Made by a program: the position numbers and the translations under genes. The notes below the pieces were generated by a model, which worked only from the letters and a program-made list of their open reading frames with translations, made no database searches and was not told the DNA's origin. A stretch of DNA of 64,000 nucleotides from Quercus robur. Its lineage: Eukaryota; Streptophyta; Magnoliopsida; Fagales; Fagaceae. The stretch is from assembly GCF_932294415.1 (NCBI RefSeq), contig NC_065537.1:2604001-2668000 (forward strand), in the 5' to 3' direction. Below are positions 43,516-54,726 of the stretch, in pieces; the stretch's first letter is position 1; each line of letters begins with the position of its first letter.

Positions 43516-44161
43516 GATACAAAAGCAATCCTAAGGCACATTTTACAGGACATTTGTAGAGTTATGTGATGTACACAAGTAAAGAAGTTTTTTTTATCTC
43601 TAGAAGCACCAACTAGAGATCAAAGTACATGATTTTAAAGATTTGATGATCTAGATAAAGGTGGTGCATCTAGTTAACAAAAAGTGGTTGGAGTGAACTC
43701 AATCTTGAACAGGTGTTGTTGGTTCTAGGTCTATCCACGGTTCGATTCAGATCGAATTTTGGCTCAACCCGCATCCGACCTGAACTGATCGGGTGGAGCC
43801 ACCATCAACCTGCCGCCAACCGAGAGGAGAATCGGATTAGGCTAGTCAGAGCTTCAACGGATGTCAGGCGAATCAGTAAGGGTTAAAGATCTAGAAAACA
43901 ACAAGAATCTAACGAGAAAAGATGAAAAACGGCCAAAATCCGGAGAGAAAAAAATTGCAAAATGGCCTAAATCCAGCAAGATCTCGCCAGATCCAGTGAG
44001 ATCTTGGCTATTTTCGACAAGATGTCGGCTAGATCTAGCAAAATCTCGCAGGATCTAGCTAGATCTTCCCGAAAAAATCCCAGTATTTGCCGAAAAACAT
44101 AGATGGAGGACTCACATACTTTGTAGGTAGACTATCTTGAAAAAATATCAGTATTCGTCGG
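43516..44161. other. No gene seen; GC-richer patch
   Basis: 43735-44090 is richer in GC than its surroundings and repeats AGATCTAGC / GATCTCGC-type words, reminiscent of a retrotransposon untranslated region. The frame 43861-44058 is an accident of this composition. Near 44115 and 44171 a 27-base phrase (CATACT.TGTAGGTAGACTATCTT) is present twice. Confidence 0.45.
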
Positions 44162-44908
44162 TCATTTTCTTACATACTCTGTAGGTAGACTATCTTCAAC
44201 ATGATCTTTTTGACTTGCTATGACCTCTTCAGGAAATTCTTCAAAAGATTGTTCATCATTTATGACCACATTGGCTAATTCCATCACTATTTTGGTCTTG
44301 AGGTTATACACCCTATAGGCTTTGCTTGAGCTAGAGTATCCTAGGAAGATTCCTTTATCACTTTTGGCATCAAATTTTTCAAGATTCTCATGATCTCAAA
44401 GTATGTAACAGTCACTTCCAAATACTCTAAAGTATTTTACTACAAGCTTTTTCCCTCTCAAGAGTTCATATGGAGCCTTCTTAGTGCTGGGTTGAAAGTA
44501 TACTATGTTCAGTATGTGACAGGTAGTATTCACTGCTTCTCCCCAAAATGAGTTTGCCAGATTTTTGTTATGCAACATAACTCTAGCCATTTCTTGAAAC
44601 ACTATATTCTTCCTTTCCACAACTTCATTTTGCTGAGGTGTCTTGGGAGCAGAAAATTCTTGCTCGATTCCTTGTTTACAACAGAAAGAGTCAAGTTTGG
44701 AGTTTTCGAACTCTCTCCCATGATCACTCCTGATATTGGCAACCATCACGTGATTCTCAGTCTGAAGTCTTTTGCATAGATAGATAATATGTTCTGGTGC
44801 TTTAAATTTATCTCTTAGTAGAATAGCCCATATGTATCGAGTGAAATCATCTACCACAACTAGTATACACTTCTTTCCTCCAAAACTTTGAACCCTTGCT
44901 GGACCCAT
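44162..44908 (-). pseudogene. Ty1/copia integrase fragment
   Basis: The minus-strand frame carries the integrase catalytic core: LVVVDDFTRYIWAI..., then NIRSDHGREFENSKL..., then TPQQNEVVERKN. The second Asp and the Glu are exactly 35 residues apart, the D35E spacing of retroviral-type integrases. A TGA (44396-44398) interrupts after GSDCYIL, where relatives continue with Arg (CGA). The frame then goes on with SDKGIFLGYSSSSKAYRVYN to a stop at 44162-44164. GAG-pre-integrase, reverse transcriptase and RNase H are missing. It lies just left of, and opposite to, the copia LTR at 45.1 kb. Confidence 0.85.
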
Positions 44909-45088
44909 TAGAACAATGTGAAGTAACTTTTAAGGACCCAATAGCTTATGAGTAGCCAAAGCATCTTAAACACGACGATAATCACATAAAGTAAATTTTT
45001 ATGGTATTTCATTAAGAATAAAGGCATCAAACTTGTTAAGAACATATTTTATGTAATTGGCTAATCCTTTGACAAAATGCACGTTACT

Positions 45089-45968
45089 TGTAATTAGGTA
45101 GATCTAGGATGGGTTAGTACTTCAAGAAACATGTTGTTCACGTCAAGTATTAAAACCATGAAGATTGGACCAAGAAACAAGTGAAGAAAAGCTATTCATT
45201 AAAACTCGACAGATACCTCGACAGAAACAGTATCTATTGAGACTTAAGAACGAAGCTTGACAGAAGCTCGACAGAAGCTGAATCTGTCGAGATCTACGAA
45301 ATCAAAATTTCCAGATCTGATTTTCGACTCATGCTAACATGTATGTGTAGGGTTTCTTTTCTCACAACCCTAGACATATATAAGGCTTATTTCAAAGGTC
45401 ATTATACATGGAGAACATATGCAGAAAGTGACCTAGTGCCTTATTCTCTCTACAAGAAGTTACTGCGTCTTTTTTGCCTTAGGGTTTTGTACCCAAGTAC
45501 TTCTTGATCTTCATTGTTGATGAAGTGAAGAACTTTGTAGCCAACAACATCTTCAAGTTGCTGGAGTTAGTCACGTATTGAGATTCGTGCAAAAAGGTGG
45601 CATTCATATATTGAAGAATTCAGAGGTTCTGAAGCGGTAGAAGATTTCTACTGTAAGTTCATCTACGGGGATTGTAGAGTCTAGAGACAAAGGTTTTATA
45701 CTAGATCTGAAACTTCTCTTTACTATAGTGAATTACTTTTTAAGAAGGTTTCCCCCTAGGTTTTTTTACTATGAAACTAATTTGTTTCATTAGTTTTCCT
45801 AGATCATCATATATTGTCTTATTTACTATTTCGTTGTGCATGATATTGACATTATATTGATGTTTGTTTGTTTTAACAAGGTTTATTCATAATAAATCTA
45901 ATTAAAAACTTTGGTTTAAAACTTATTAATTCTATAATTCTATCAACCGGAGTCTAAATTTCCCAACA
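45089..45968 (+). mobile_element. 5' LTR of a gag-only copia element
   Basis: The right end is firm: TTTCCCAACA (to 45968) followed by a primer site. The left end near 45089 is approximate. A TATA-like TATATAAGG lies at 45377-45385. The U3 part holds several TCGACAG words and their inverse. The last ~200 bases recur at 49695-49907. Confidence 0.7.
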
Positions 45969-45970
45969 AG

Positions 45971-45984
45971 TGGTATCAAAGTGG
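45971..45984 (+). other. Copia primer-binding site (initiator tRNA-Met, imperfect)
   Basis: TGGTATCAAAGTGG starts two bases after the LTR. The usual form is TGGTATCAGAGC, so one G to A change has weakened it. Confidence 0.75.
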
Positions 45985-46036
45985 GTACACTCTGATTGGA
46001 TTAATTTCCTAAGTGTGATCCTTGACCCTCGTTGTC

Positions 46037-47865
46037 ATGGATCGTGGATAATCTCTTTTGATTCCACCTTTGTTTGATGGTACTAACTATGCTTACTAGA
46101 AAGTTCGTATGAAAGATTTTTTGCAGGCTCTTGATGAAAAAGTATAGCAAACTGTTGAAGTTGGCTGGGTTAAGCCAAAGGAAGCGCCAATGGATTGGGA
46201 TGAAGCAAAGATCAAAGCGGCAAATTTCAACAGTAGGGCTTTGAATGCTCTGTTTTGTGGGGTGACCAATAAGGAATTCAAGAAAATATCATCCACAAAA
46301 GTTGCCAAGGAAGTATGGACCATTCTTGAGACCACCTATGAAGGTACCAAGGCAGTAAAGACTGTGAAACTTCAAAGACTCACTAGTAGTTTTGAAGAAA
46401 TAAGGATGGAGGAGGATGAGACCTTTGATGACTTCTATTCTAAACTTAAGGATATTGTGAATTTTGCCTTTAACCTTGGAGAATCTATAGCAAAATCCAA
46501 AATTATTAGGAAAATCCTTAGGTCCTTACTTGAAAGATTCCATGCCAAGATCACTGCCATTGAAGAAGTGAAGGACATTGATCAAATTCTTTTAACTGAG
46601 CTTGTAGGGAACCTTCAAACCTAAGAGATGGGATTAGGTTTAATGGGAAAATGTTGAAAATGTAGAAACTTGGCTCTTAAAGGTATAGAGGAAGAGATTG
46701 ATGACTCTGAAGATGAAAGCGAAGATGAAGATGAAGATGAAGATGATGATGAGGAGGAGGATAAGGATCTAACCTTCATAGCTAATGAGATTATCAAGCT
46801 TTTTCAATGTAGGAAAAAGGATAAGGACAAACCTCCTAAGAAATCTAAATCCTCTAGGAATGGTAAGAGTGAGAAACCTCTTATCCAGTGCCATGAGTGT
46901 AAAGGTTTTGGTCATATGAGGATTGAGTGCTCAAACTACCATATGAAGGAAAAGACTAAGAAGTCAAAAGATAAAGGGTTGATTGCTACCTTAAGTGATA
47001 TTGAGAATGACTTTTCTGATGAGTATGTGTTTGAATGTGGTTATTATATGACTTTTGCTGCCACAACCGATAAAATGATTGTGGAGAGTGTTAGTGACAA
47101 TGAGGATTCTTCTAATGATGAGGTACCCAAGAAGTTAACCCTTCAGGAAGCCTATGATAAGGTATGCATTGAATTTAGAAAAATTTGAAATGACTTCTCA
47201 TCTTTGTAGAAAAGAGCTTAATAAGGTAAAAACTGAAAAAGCTGAACTGTTAGTCAAACTAGATGAGACTACAAGGTTAGTTGAGACTCTTGTTGTGGAG
47301 AACACCTCATTAGAAGAGAATGTCAAGAATCTCGAGGTTGAGCTTAGTTAAGCTAGAACTCAAATAGAGAGGATGTCTGCAAAGCTTAATCAGGTATTGA
47401 GTGCTCAAAAGCTTAGTTCTGATAAGACTAGCTTAGGATATGCCGTTTCCTCTAGCCCCTCCTCTTCCATGGCTTCTAGATCAAAGACTATCTTTGTGCC
47501 CCAATTTGAGAAAAGTGATAAAGGTATGAAATCCATAATTGATTGGTCTATTTCTAAATCCTTTGTTAGACCTCACTCTAGGAAGTCTAGTAGTTATAAA
47601 ACTACTCATGTTTGTCACCATTGTGGTGTTTTTGGACACATTCATCCTAATTACTTCAAGTTGTATTTCCAAACGGTTACAGGTTCCCTCTCAAGGTTCA
47701 ACACCTTTGTTTGGAGAGTTATTAAAATTTTTGAACTTTTTAACTCAATTTTTCAGAAGAATTCTAATTCTTCTGTCTTTTAGCAGACATACTAGGACAC
47801 GTGCCTTTTCATCTTCACGGCCAAAGACTTGTGCTGTTTGGATGAGAAAGGAGCCTAAGACTTAA
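46037..47865 (+). pseudogene. Copia gag with CCHC zinc knuckle, multiply broken
   Basis: The frame starts MDRG and then, after a stop, continues SLLIPPLFDGTNYAY, the standard copia gag start. The UBN2-type capsid region follows (TNKEFKKISSTKVAKEVW and ILETTYEGTKAVKTVKLQRL). An acidic run of E and D comes next (about 46690-46770). A complete zinc knuckle CHECKGFGHMRIEC (C-x2-C-x4-H-x4-C) is at about 46889-46930, and a coiled coil follows. A second knuckle-like CHHCGVFGHIHPNY near 47612 has lost its last Cys. Stops lie at 46049, 46097, 46145, 46622, 46655 and 47349, with a frameshift near 47180. No protease, integrase or reverse transcriptase follows, so even the ancestor of this copy was gag-only or deleted. 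Confidence 0.85.
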
Positions 47866-49006
47866 TTGTCTTTTCTATCTGTCCTCTACTTTAATTCTTT
47901 CTATCTAAAGTAGGACTTTCTTGCTTGATTTATTATCTATTTTTGGAATCATGCTTTCATGCATCTGCATCTATCTTCATACTTTCATGTTGTTTGTCTA
48001 TTTTTGTTTGGTCGTTTAGTTTTTATTTTGTTTTGTCTTCAAAATAAATAAATAAATAAAAGAAAAAAAAAATCAGAAAAATACAAAAACAGTGTGTTTG
48101 TATATGTTGGTACTTGTGTACCTTGGATGGCCAATGAAACAAAATTTTCTTAACTTTGTATCTCTTGTACCTTAGATGAGCATCTCAATGCACAACTAAG
48201 CAAGTGAGCTTTATGGCTCATATTTGTGATGAGTACGATTAAGATTGTCTCTTATATCTCATACTCATATCACTCTTTTTGACAGGAAGGACTAGAAAAT
48301 CCTAAGAAAAAAACATAAATAATCATCTCACCACTAAAGCCCGCCAATCATGTATAACATCTATGTGCTTCGGCATAACCAATCATGTATAACATCTCAC
48401 CACTAATTGGGTATTTCTTTTCTCTCTTATATGTCCATACATGCTATGCTTAAAAGAAAAATATGCAAAGATAAATAAAAACAAAAAGAATCAAAATACT
48501 TTTAATATGGTTGCAAGCATGTTTCTAGGAGATGTGGGAGTTATAGGATGTACCTTGAGGGTGATAGTCTCCATCAAACCGTTATGATTGTATGTGAGTG
48601 TATTTGATTTTCTCATGTCTCAAATCTTCATAATATAAGACACTTATGCACTCTTGCTTTGTTTCACACACAACACGCAAATTCTTTGCTACTCTTGATA
48701 CATGTGCAAGTTGCAAGCATGTTTTTAGGAGATGTGGAAGTTATAGGATGTACCTTGAGGGTGATAGTCCCCATCAAACCGTTATGATTGTATGTGAGTG
48801 TATTTGATTTTCTCATGTCTCAAATCTTCATAATATGAGACACTTATGCACTCTTGCTCTGTTTCACATACAACATGCAAATTCTTTGCTACTCTTGATA
48901 TATGTGCAGGTACAATATGATTTGGCCATCACAAGGGATACATGTGTTAATATATGCTTGCTAAACTATCTTAACTTGTTTTTTAAATATAAAATTGGTT
49001 AGACTT

Positions 49007-49042
<36 letters not shown>

Positions 49043-49694
49043 GGATCTATATACTTTGCATCTTGTTTGAGATGAGTTTTGAGAGTTTAATATGTTGGTT
49101 TGATGTTTGAGTGAGTAGTTTGATTTATGCATTCATCTCTATGTGTTTTTCCCTTCTTGAAAAACCTCTTTTCTTCAAGCTCGACAGCTCCTCGACACAT
49201 CCTCGACAGATATCCTTTCTATCAAGCCTTCCTCTTGTGATCTCAACAGATCCTCGACAGCTTCTCGATCCATCAAGGAAATTTTTTGAGCTCTCTGTCT
49301 GCCTGATAGATTCTCAACAGATCCTCGATCCATCGAGATTTCTGGGTTTTCTCTCGATAGCAGCTTAATAGCTTCTCGATCTGTCGAGACCCTCTTGCAT
49401 GCATTGCTTTTCACTTGTTTTGCATCTTTCTTTTATCTTGTCATCCATAGCATCTTATTTCATTACATTCATGCATTTATATGGATTCATTGTGCCCTCT
49501 TGATCATCTTAGATCGTCTTTATGTTTCTCGGGTGAAGCTTTATAGTTTCTTGTACTATTTGTCGATTATGACAAAAAGGAGGAGAAAATGTGGTTTCTT
49601 TTTAAGTTTCTACATGTTAGGGGGAGAAATACATGCCTTTGTAAGGGGGAGTTGTGTTTCATCTTGTTAGGGGGAGTGTTTACCTCCTTGTTGT
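47866..49694 (+). mobile_element. 3' untranslated part of the copia element
   Basis: Non-coding interior between gag and the 3' LTR remnant. It holds an exact-phase 200-bp tandem duplication (48511-48910), a (GT)n tract at 49012-49039, and a stretch (49178-49392) with repeated CTCGACAG / CTCGATC words resembling those in the 5' LTR. Purine-rich AGGGGGAG words near 49620-49675 are polypurine-tract candidates. Confidence 0.6.
48511..48910. repeat. 200-bp tandem duplication, two copies
   Basis: 48511-48710 and 48711-48910 are near-identical, both starting TTGCAAGCATGTTT and containing TACCTTGAGGGTGATAGTC and CATCAAACCGTTATGATTG. I count fewer than ten differences. It is local to the copia 3' region. 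Confidence 0.9.
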
Positions 49695-49907
49695 TTTAGG
49701 AGCTTCTTTTCCCCCAGGTCTTTTTACTGTGAAACTAGTTTGTTTCATTGATTTTCCTAGGTCATCATATCTTATCTTATTTACTATTTCATTGGGCATG
49801 ATATTGACATTTGTTTATTTTAATAAGATTTATTCATAATATATCTAATTAACAACTTGGGTTTAAAACTTGTTAATTCTATTAACCACGGTCTAAATTT
49901 CCCAACA
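49695..49907 (+). mobile_element. Truncated 3' LTR of the copia element
   Basis: It matches the last ~210 bases of the 5' LTR (TTTTTACT.TGAAACTA.TTTG, CTAGGTCATCATAT, GTCTAAATTTCCCAACA) and ends at 49907. The preceding ~670 bases of the LTR are missing, so this 3' LTR is truncated. ACTTGTAAT occurs both at the left edge (45085) and right edge (49911) of the element, but the target duplication could not be fixed. Confidence 0.7.
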
Positions 49908-50371
49908 AAACTTGTAATCAATTCATGAAAATAGCTACTTAGCCTCATAAAGGTTGTTAGTTTTAAAATCTAATTGGAATAAGATGGTAAATTGGGTATT
50001 AAGAATAGATTTCTGAAAGAGCTTATGATTTTCTATAAATTTCACTAGCTTTTTTCTAGGAAAAAAATAATTGAAAATCATAAACACTTTAAAATATCTG
50101 GTAAAAATGTAAAGTCAATGATAGCTTACCATAGCAATATTTTATTGCACCCTCCATGATTTTATTCCCAAAAAAAAATCAATTTAATGATATCTGGTAG
50201 TCTATCCATGTTTTAGAACCAATGTCATGCTATTGTTGTGGTTTCTGTAGAAAATAAAAAGAAACAAAAAATTAAAAATTGAAAAAAAGGGAAAAATGCT
50301 ATGTATATATGTAGAATATAATTTGTTCTCTCCAGGGTGTGATTCATAATATGTAATGTATATAGATAAAT
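49908..50371. other. 3' flank of OCT-d, no gene seen
   Basis: AT-rich DNA between the copia element and the OCT-d stop codon. No ORF, repeat end or RNA gene noticed. Confidence 0.6.
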
Positions 50372-51919
50372 TCACACAATTTTATGATCCATGCGCTCTT
50401 GTTCATCCATGGTGTTACAAAGATTTTTACCCCTTGTCTCTGGCAAAATGATCACAATGAAACTACACAAAAATATTGTCAGTCCAAAAGTTCCGAAAGA
50501 TAGGAATTTATTTCTCGTCCCTGCTGAAGTCAATATCGGATCAAACACAGAACCAAACACAACTGCTTGCCTAACTAATGTTGTGGCCGAGTTCCTCACA
50601 CTTGTTGGAAATAACTCAACTACGAATATCATCATCACATTATATGCCAAGGCAGCGCAGAAGAAAGATGCTAGTTCAAACCCAATCAGTATGCCTTCTG
50701 TACGACTGCCTACTACACCACAAATTATGCTGCATATGCCACTTATTATACATAAGGCAAACAATGAACCTTTCCTTTTCCATCTTGCTATAAAGAAAAG
50801 GGTTACTAAATTTGTAGGTATTAACATTGAGGCATTTAATATGACACCCAAATAAATGTTGAAACCCAAATTTCTTACACCGAATAACAAGCCAAAGTAT
50901 ACCAATCCAATGCCAAAACCAAATACCATAGTTGCTATTATCCGTTGCAAAGCCCATCTTCTCTTAAATAAGTCCTTCATCAATTTGTAAGGATTAAGTT
51001 TTGATATTTCTTGCCCATGATGAATGCTAGATAGGTATGAGTCTAAACTATTGCCTTCTATAGATGCAAGTTTTCTCAATATTGCTTTGGCTTCTATGTC
51101 ACGCCCTTCCGTGAAAAGCCATCTAGGAGACTCATACACAAAAAAATAAGCAATGATGCAATATAAGATTGCTGGAATGGAAGTCCAGAGATAGAGAAAT
51201 TTCCATGATGAACCTTTGTTCAAATAGGCCACAGCTGGTAAGCATAGTAACCCGAGCGAAAACATGATAAATGTCATTGTCCCTATTTGGCCACGCCATT
51301 TTTTTCCAACCCTCTCACTTAACAAAATCAAAGTGCATGTAGTAATTGATGCACGACCAAACCCGCTTAAAAGTCTCAAGCTCGAGTACATCCAAATGTT
51401 CATCGAGAATGCTGTGATAAGCGAGGCAAAACACATTATTAGGCATGAGAGGAAAAGCAAGATCTTCCTACCAAAATAGAAATCACCAAGTGTAGCAAGA
51501 CTGAATCCCCCAATTAAGTTGCCTACAAAGAAGGATGAAGCAGGAAGGCCTGTGATGAATGAACTAGCACATTCAAGACCCCATTCCGATATGATTGTCT
51601 TGTGAGAAGATTCATCCCAAGACCAAGCACCTTTTGGGAGTTGGCAAATATTGGAGCTTGGGTTGCATGTTGTGTTGAAGTTGCAATGCCATTTTGGGTC
51701 AGCATCAGCAAAGATATTGATAAATGTTTGTTGTGCATCAAAAAACCCTAGGATTGCTACAAGGATGGCTTGAATGAATTGAGACCACCCAAAACCTCCT
51801 AAAATTTTTTCAATTGTCTCTTCTAGAGACAAGGAAGGAAGGTCTTGGTCGAGTCCTGGACTCTCTTGGTCAGCAGAGTTAGTCCCCGTGAGATTATGGG
51901 CTGCAGTTGATATTTCCAT
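50372..51919 (-). CDS. Organic cation/carnitine transporter (OCT-d)
   Basis: 515-residue intronless OCT. An N-terminal SLEETIEKILGGFG segment is followed by TM1, the extracellular loop with WHCNFNTTC (glycosylation sequon at 82-85), the MFS motif GDFYFGRKI (145-153), YESPRWLF after TM6, RWKRKGSL, ELFPTSVR and LPETRGKN. It shares MEIST..HNL with OCT-b and OCT-b' but is more diverged from them than they are from each other, so it is an older member of the b lineage. In the MFS motif the usual Arg/Leu position is Tyr-Phe (GDFYFGRK), a conservative change not seen in the other copies. The frame is complete and without lesions. Its upstream DNA (51920-52640) is not alignable by eye with that of OCT-b, so its regulation probably differs. 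Confidence 0.93.
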   Translation of the reverse strand: MEISTAAHNLTGTNSADQESPGLDQDLPSLSLEETIEKILGGFGWSQFIQAILVAILGFFDAQQTFINIFADADPKWHCNFNTTCNPSSNICQLPKGAWSWDESSHKTIISEWGLECASSFITGLPASSFFVGNLIGGFSLATLGDFYFGRKILLFLSCLIMCFASLITAFSMNIWMYSSLRLLSGFGRASITTCTLILLSERVGKKWRGQIGTMTFIMFSLGLLCLPAVAYLNKGSSWKFLYLWTSIPAILYCIIAYFFVYESPRWLFTEGRDIEAKAILRKLASIEGNSLDSYLSSIHHGQEISKLNPYKLMKDLFKRRWALQRIIATMVFGFGIGLVYFGLLFGVRNLGFNIYLGVILNASMLIPTNLVTLFFIARWKRKGSLFALCIISGICSIICGVVGSRTEGILIGFELASFFCAALAYNVMMIFVVELFPTSVRNSATTLVRQAVVFGSVFDPILTSAGTRNKFLSFGTFGLTIFLCSFIVIILPETRGKNLCNTMDEQERMDHKIV

Positions 51920-52636
51920 AAAGCTCTAATGACTCTGGCTTGTAGAATTATTATTTAAGATCTGATGGTCATGTGCCCATTAACCTGTATTAGGATAAAA
52001 TTTGACTAACTCAACCATGTAATTAATAGCATCACAATGAATACAAATCATATGCCCACCTTTTGTGTTCTACATTATTTCCCACAAATCATGGTATGCC
52101 ATGATAATACATGGAATTTGCCAACTCAATCATGGTAAGTCATGACAATACAAGCAACTTGCAACTATTTTCTAAAAGTGGGTTCAGGCTTGTTCCTATC
52201 TCTCTTTATTCTCAAAAAAAGATTAAATTAAATTAAATGTTTTACCGTTTATTTAATTGATTGATCACTGGGCTGTGCCTAAAGGTTAATTCAATAACTA
52301 CATTTGAATCCCCATTGTTTCCAAAGGGTCATATTCCCCTGTAAGTATTTTCCAGTCTCATACAAGTACAAAAATTGAAACTGGTTTTCAGATTGTGACA
52401 ATGTGATTGAGGAATGACCAAGTGACTAACACTTTTTTTTTAATAACTAGCTCTCAAAATTTTCCCACAAAAAAATAAGGTCATGTTCATTTTCGGGTAT
52501 GTTTTAACCTCATACAAGAAACGTAGAAATGAAAACAAATAATTTGTTTTACTTTTTGGAATATAAATTTTCTATGTCACTTTTGTTTCCATTTTATACT
52601 TTACTAATTATGTTATTCTGTGTTTTATTTTTGTCC
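51920..52636. other. OCT-d upstream region, no other gene
   Basis: Promoter-proximal DNA of OCT-d. A word similar to ATCATGGTATGCCATGATAA (52088-52107) is a near-palindrome of about 20 bases. No second gene is seen. Confidence 0.5.
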
Positions 52637-52975
52637 ATTTTAAATTTTGGTTATTTTATAAGAAAAGTAAAAAAAAATAAATGGTATACCATGATTACTA
52701 GAGTAGAACATAAAGCGGAACAGAAAATTTGTATTCAATAAAAATATACTTCAGTTGCTGTGAAAGTGTGAGAATACTATTTGAGCTTTGACCTCTTTTA
52801 ATTTATTTAGGGGTTTCTTAGTAATTTTCTGATATTTAAGACACCCAAAAAAGCTTCGTTATAACAAATACTTTAAAATCATTAAGACATGAATTTATCA
52901 ATGACAATAGGTCAAAGATCACAATCGTGAATCCTTCAAGAGTGTACGTATATGATTTGAAACCAATTGAAAAGA
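52637..52975. repeat. Paralogous block C', matching 4860-4978 plus 6170-6465
   Basis: TTTAAATTTTGGTTATTTTA, ending AAATTTGTATTCAATAAAAA, followed by the TACTTCAGT..., GTCAAAGATCACA and CAAGAGTGTAC series. The two parts are adjacent here but separated by about 1.2 kb of inserted DNA in the left copy. Confidence 0.55.
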
Positions 52976-53163
52976 TTATGTTTTGACTCCTATGATTATT
53001 AATCAACGAATTAAATAACTTGCGCTAATTAATTAATTATGTATTCAAAGATAATCTTAGTTGATTTCCATAAACTAGCCTATCACCATATGAAAAGCAA
53101 TAATAATTATGTGAAGGGCATAGAATATGATGACAAAGTGAAAAATCGATAAATCACATTTAA

Positions 53164-53496
53164 CGCTCTATTTGTTTCAGCAATGATGTTTTACGGAAAA
53201 TGAGTTATTTTCCAAGAATCATTTTCTATAAAACTATTTCATTTTCCAATGTTTAGTAGTAATTTTAAATGAGTTGAAAAACAACTTTCTAACTTGTCTT
53301 ATATAGCTTGCTATGAAATAGAGTTGTTTTCCAAAAAAAAATTAGTAGAATACGATCTCTAAATATAAGTCATACTTTTTATGTTGACTAAATATGGTTT
53401 TTTTTTTTTTTTTTACTTTTTTTTTTATGCTACCAAATACTGGAAAACACGGAAAACTATCTTTACATAAGGTTTTCTATCGAAACAAACAGAGCA
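53164..53496. mobile_element. 333-bp MITE flanked by TTAA
   Basis: The ends are CGCTCTATTTGTTTCAGCAA and, reverse complemented, TGCTCTGTTTGTTTCGATAG. TTAA lies at 53160-53163 and 53497-53500. The GCTCT.TTTGTTTC core and the TTAA/TAA-type duplication fit a PIF/Harbinger (Tourist) or piggyBac-like element. No ORF. Confidence 0.6.
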
Positions 53497-53585
53497 TTAA
53501 AAGAAAACCATTACGGGTGTTCCCTAACCCAAGAAAGAATTCACTAAATAGAATTGAAGTTCACAGTCTATGATAAATAGAATAA

Positions 53586-53749
53586 GTAATGCTACAATCA
53601 TAAACTATTTTACAATATTTTTACAAATTGTTGATGCGGCAAATTTTAACTGGTTCTTATTTAGGCCCACCACTAATATCACTTTTATATTTATCAATAA
53701 TCACTCATCACATCAGTAATTTATAAAATAGTTTGTGACTTTAGCATTT
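53586..53749. mobile_element. MITE with AATGCTA-type ends
   Basis: The left end is AATGCTACAATCATAAACTA and the reverse-complemented right end is AATGCTAAAGTCACAAACTA, inverted repeats of more than 24 bases with three mismatches at most in the first 20. Related to the element at 328-498. Target duplication not fixed. Confidence 0.65.
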
Positions 53750-54189
53750 TCCAGATAGAATTTACAATTTACAAAAGTGTACACAATTTTTTTTAAAAAA
53801 AATTACAATTTTACTTGCTAAAATTTGTTTTTGCAATTGACAATATCCAGAAACAAATAAATAGAACGAATTACAGCAGAAACAGAAGTGTACATTTCAC
53901 TGTTAAAGTTTTAGATAGTACAGTGAATAAACATTTCAAACGGTGACATTTAATTTGAATCATGAAATAAATCCATTTCGAGGATTATGAATTTAGGATA
54001 AGCTTTGATTTTAGTACAGCATAGAGCACAAAAGGTAAGGGATCATGTTTATACTCATCTAGAAAAAGAGAGAGAAAAATTAATCTTTCGTTACACGTAA
54101 TTGAACTAATAATTCCAAGTCCATCTATGTCTAGAATGCAGCACATACATGAAAGGTTACAGAGTTTCAGCTAAGGCAAATTGCCAATT
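53750..54189. other. No gene seen
   Basis: AT-rich DNA between a MITE and block D'. No ORF, RNA gene or repeat ends noticed. Confidence 0.6.
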
Positions 54190-54410
54190 CGTTACACGTA
54201 ATTTTCTTTTTTGGTGCTGAACATGTTTTTATCTGAATTGATGTGGCTTATGGATTTGACATTTTTTTTTTTCAATGGTTTCTCAATGTTGGAAACTCAT
54301 CTAAACTAGAATTTTATTTTTTGAAAACTTACCTAAAATGAAGGAAATGCAAACACTAAATTATTTCATCTCTTCATTTTATAGAGACCGCACCCTTGAC
54401 ACCATTTCGA
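54190..54410. repeat. Paralogous block D', matching 13130-13550
   Basis: GTTTTTATCTGAATTGATGT, TTATGGATTTGACATT and ATGAAGGAAATGCAAACAC recur from the 3' flank of OCT-a. Its position to the left of the OCT relic at 57 kb matches the position of block D relative to OCT-a. Confidence 0.6.
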
Positions 54411-54726
54411 TTCTTAAAAATTATGACCAATTGAGGAGGTGATCTGAAGGTAGGAAGCCCCTGCAAGCTTGTGGCACATTGCTTTGTGAGTATGAGGCTG
54501 TGGGTTCAAGTAGTGATATATCCCACTTGGTGCTCAGGTGGTCTCAACTCTCAAGCCATGTATGATAAGGTTTAGAGCAGATAACAATAAGTAAGACGAG
54601 TTTATTAGAATAAAACATAAGAGTAAGTTGCATTTTGAAAAAATAAAATAAAGTACAACAACGTGGGATGTATCGTGTGAGATTTAATTATAAGAATGAC
54701 TTATTAGTTAAGAGGGATTGTATCAA

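Noticed and set aside
54446..54560. Possible second SINE (GGGTTCAAGTAG as a B-box)
   Set aside because: No convincing A-box, no A-tail and no flanking repeats.
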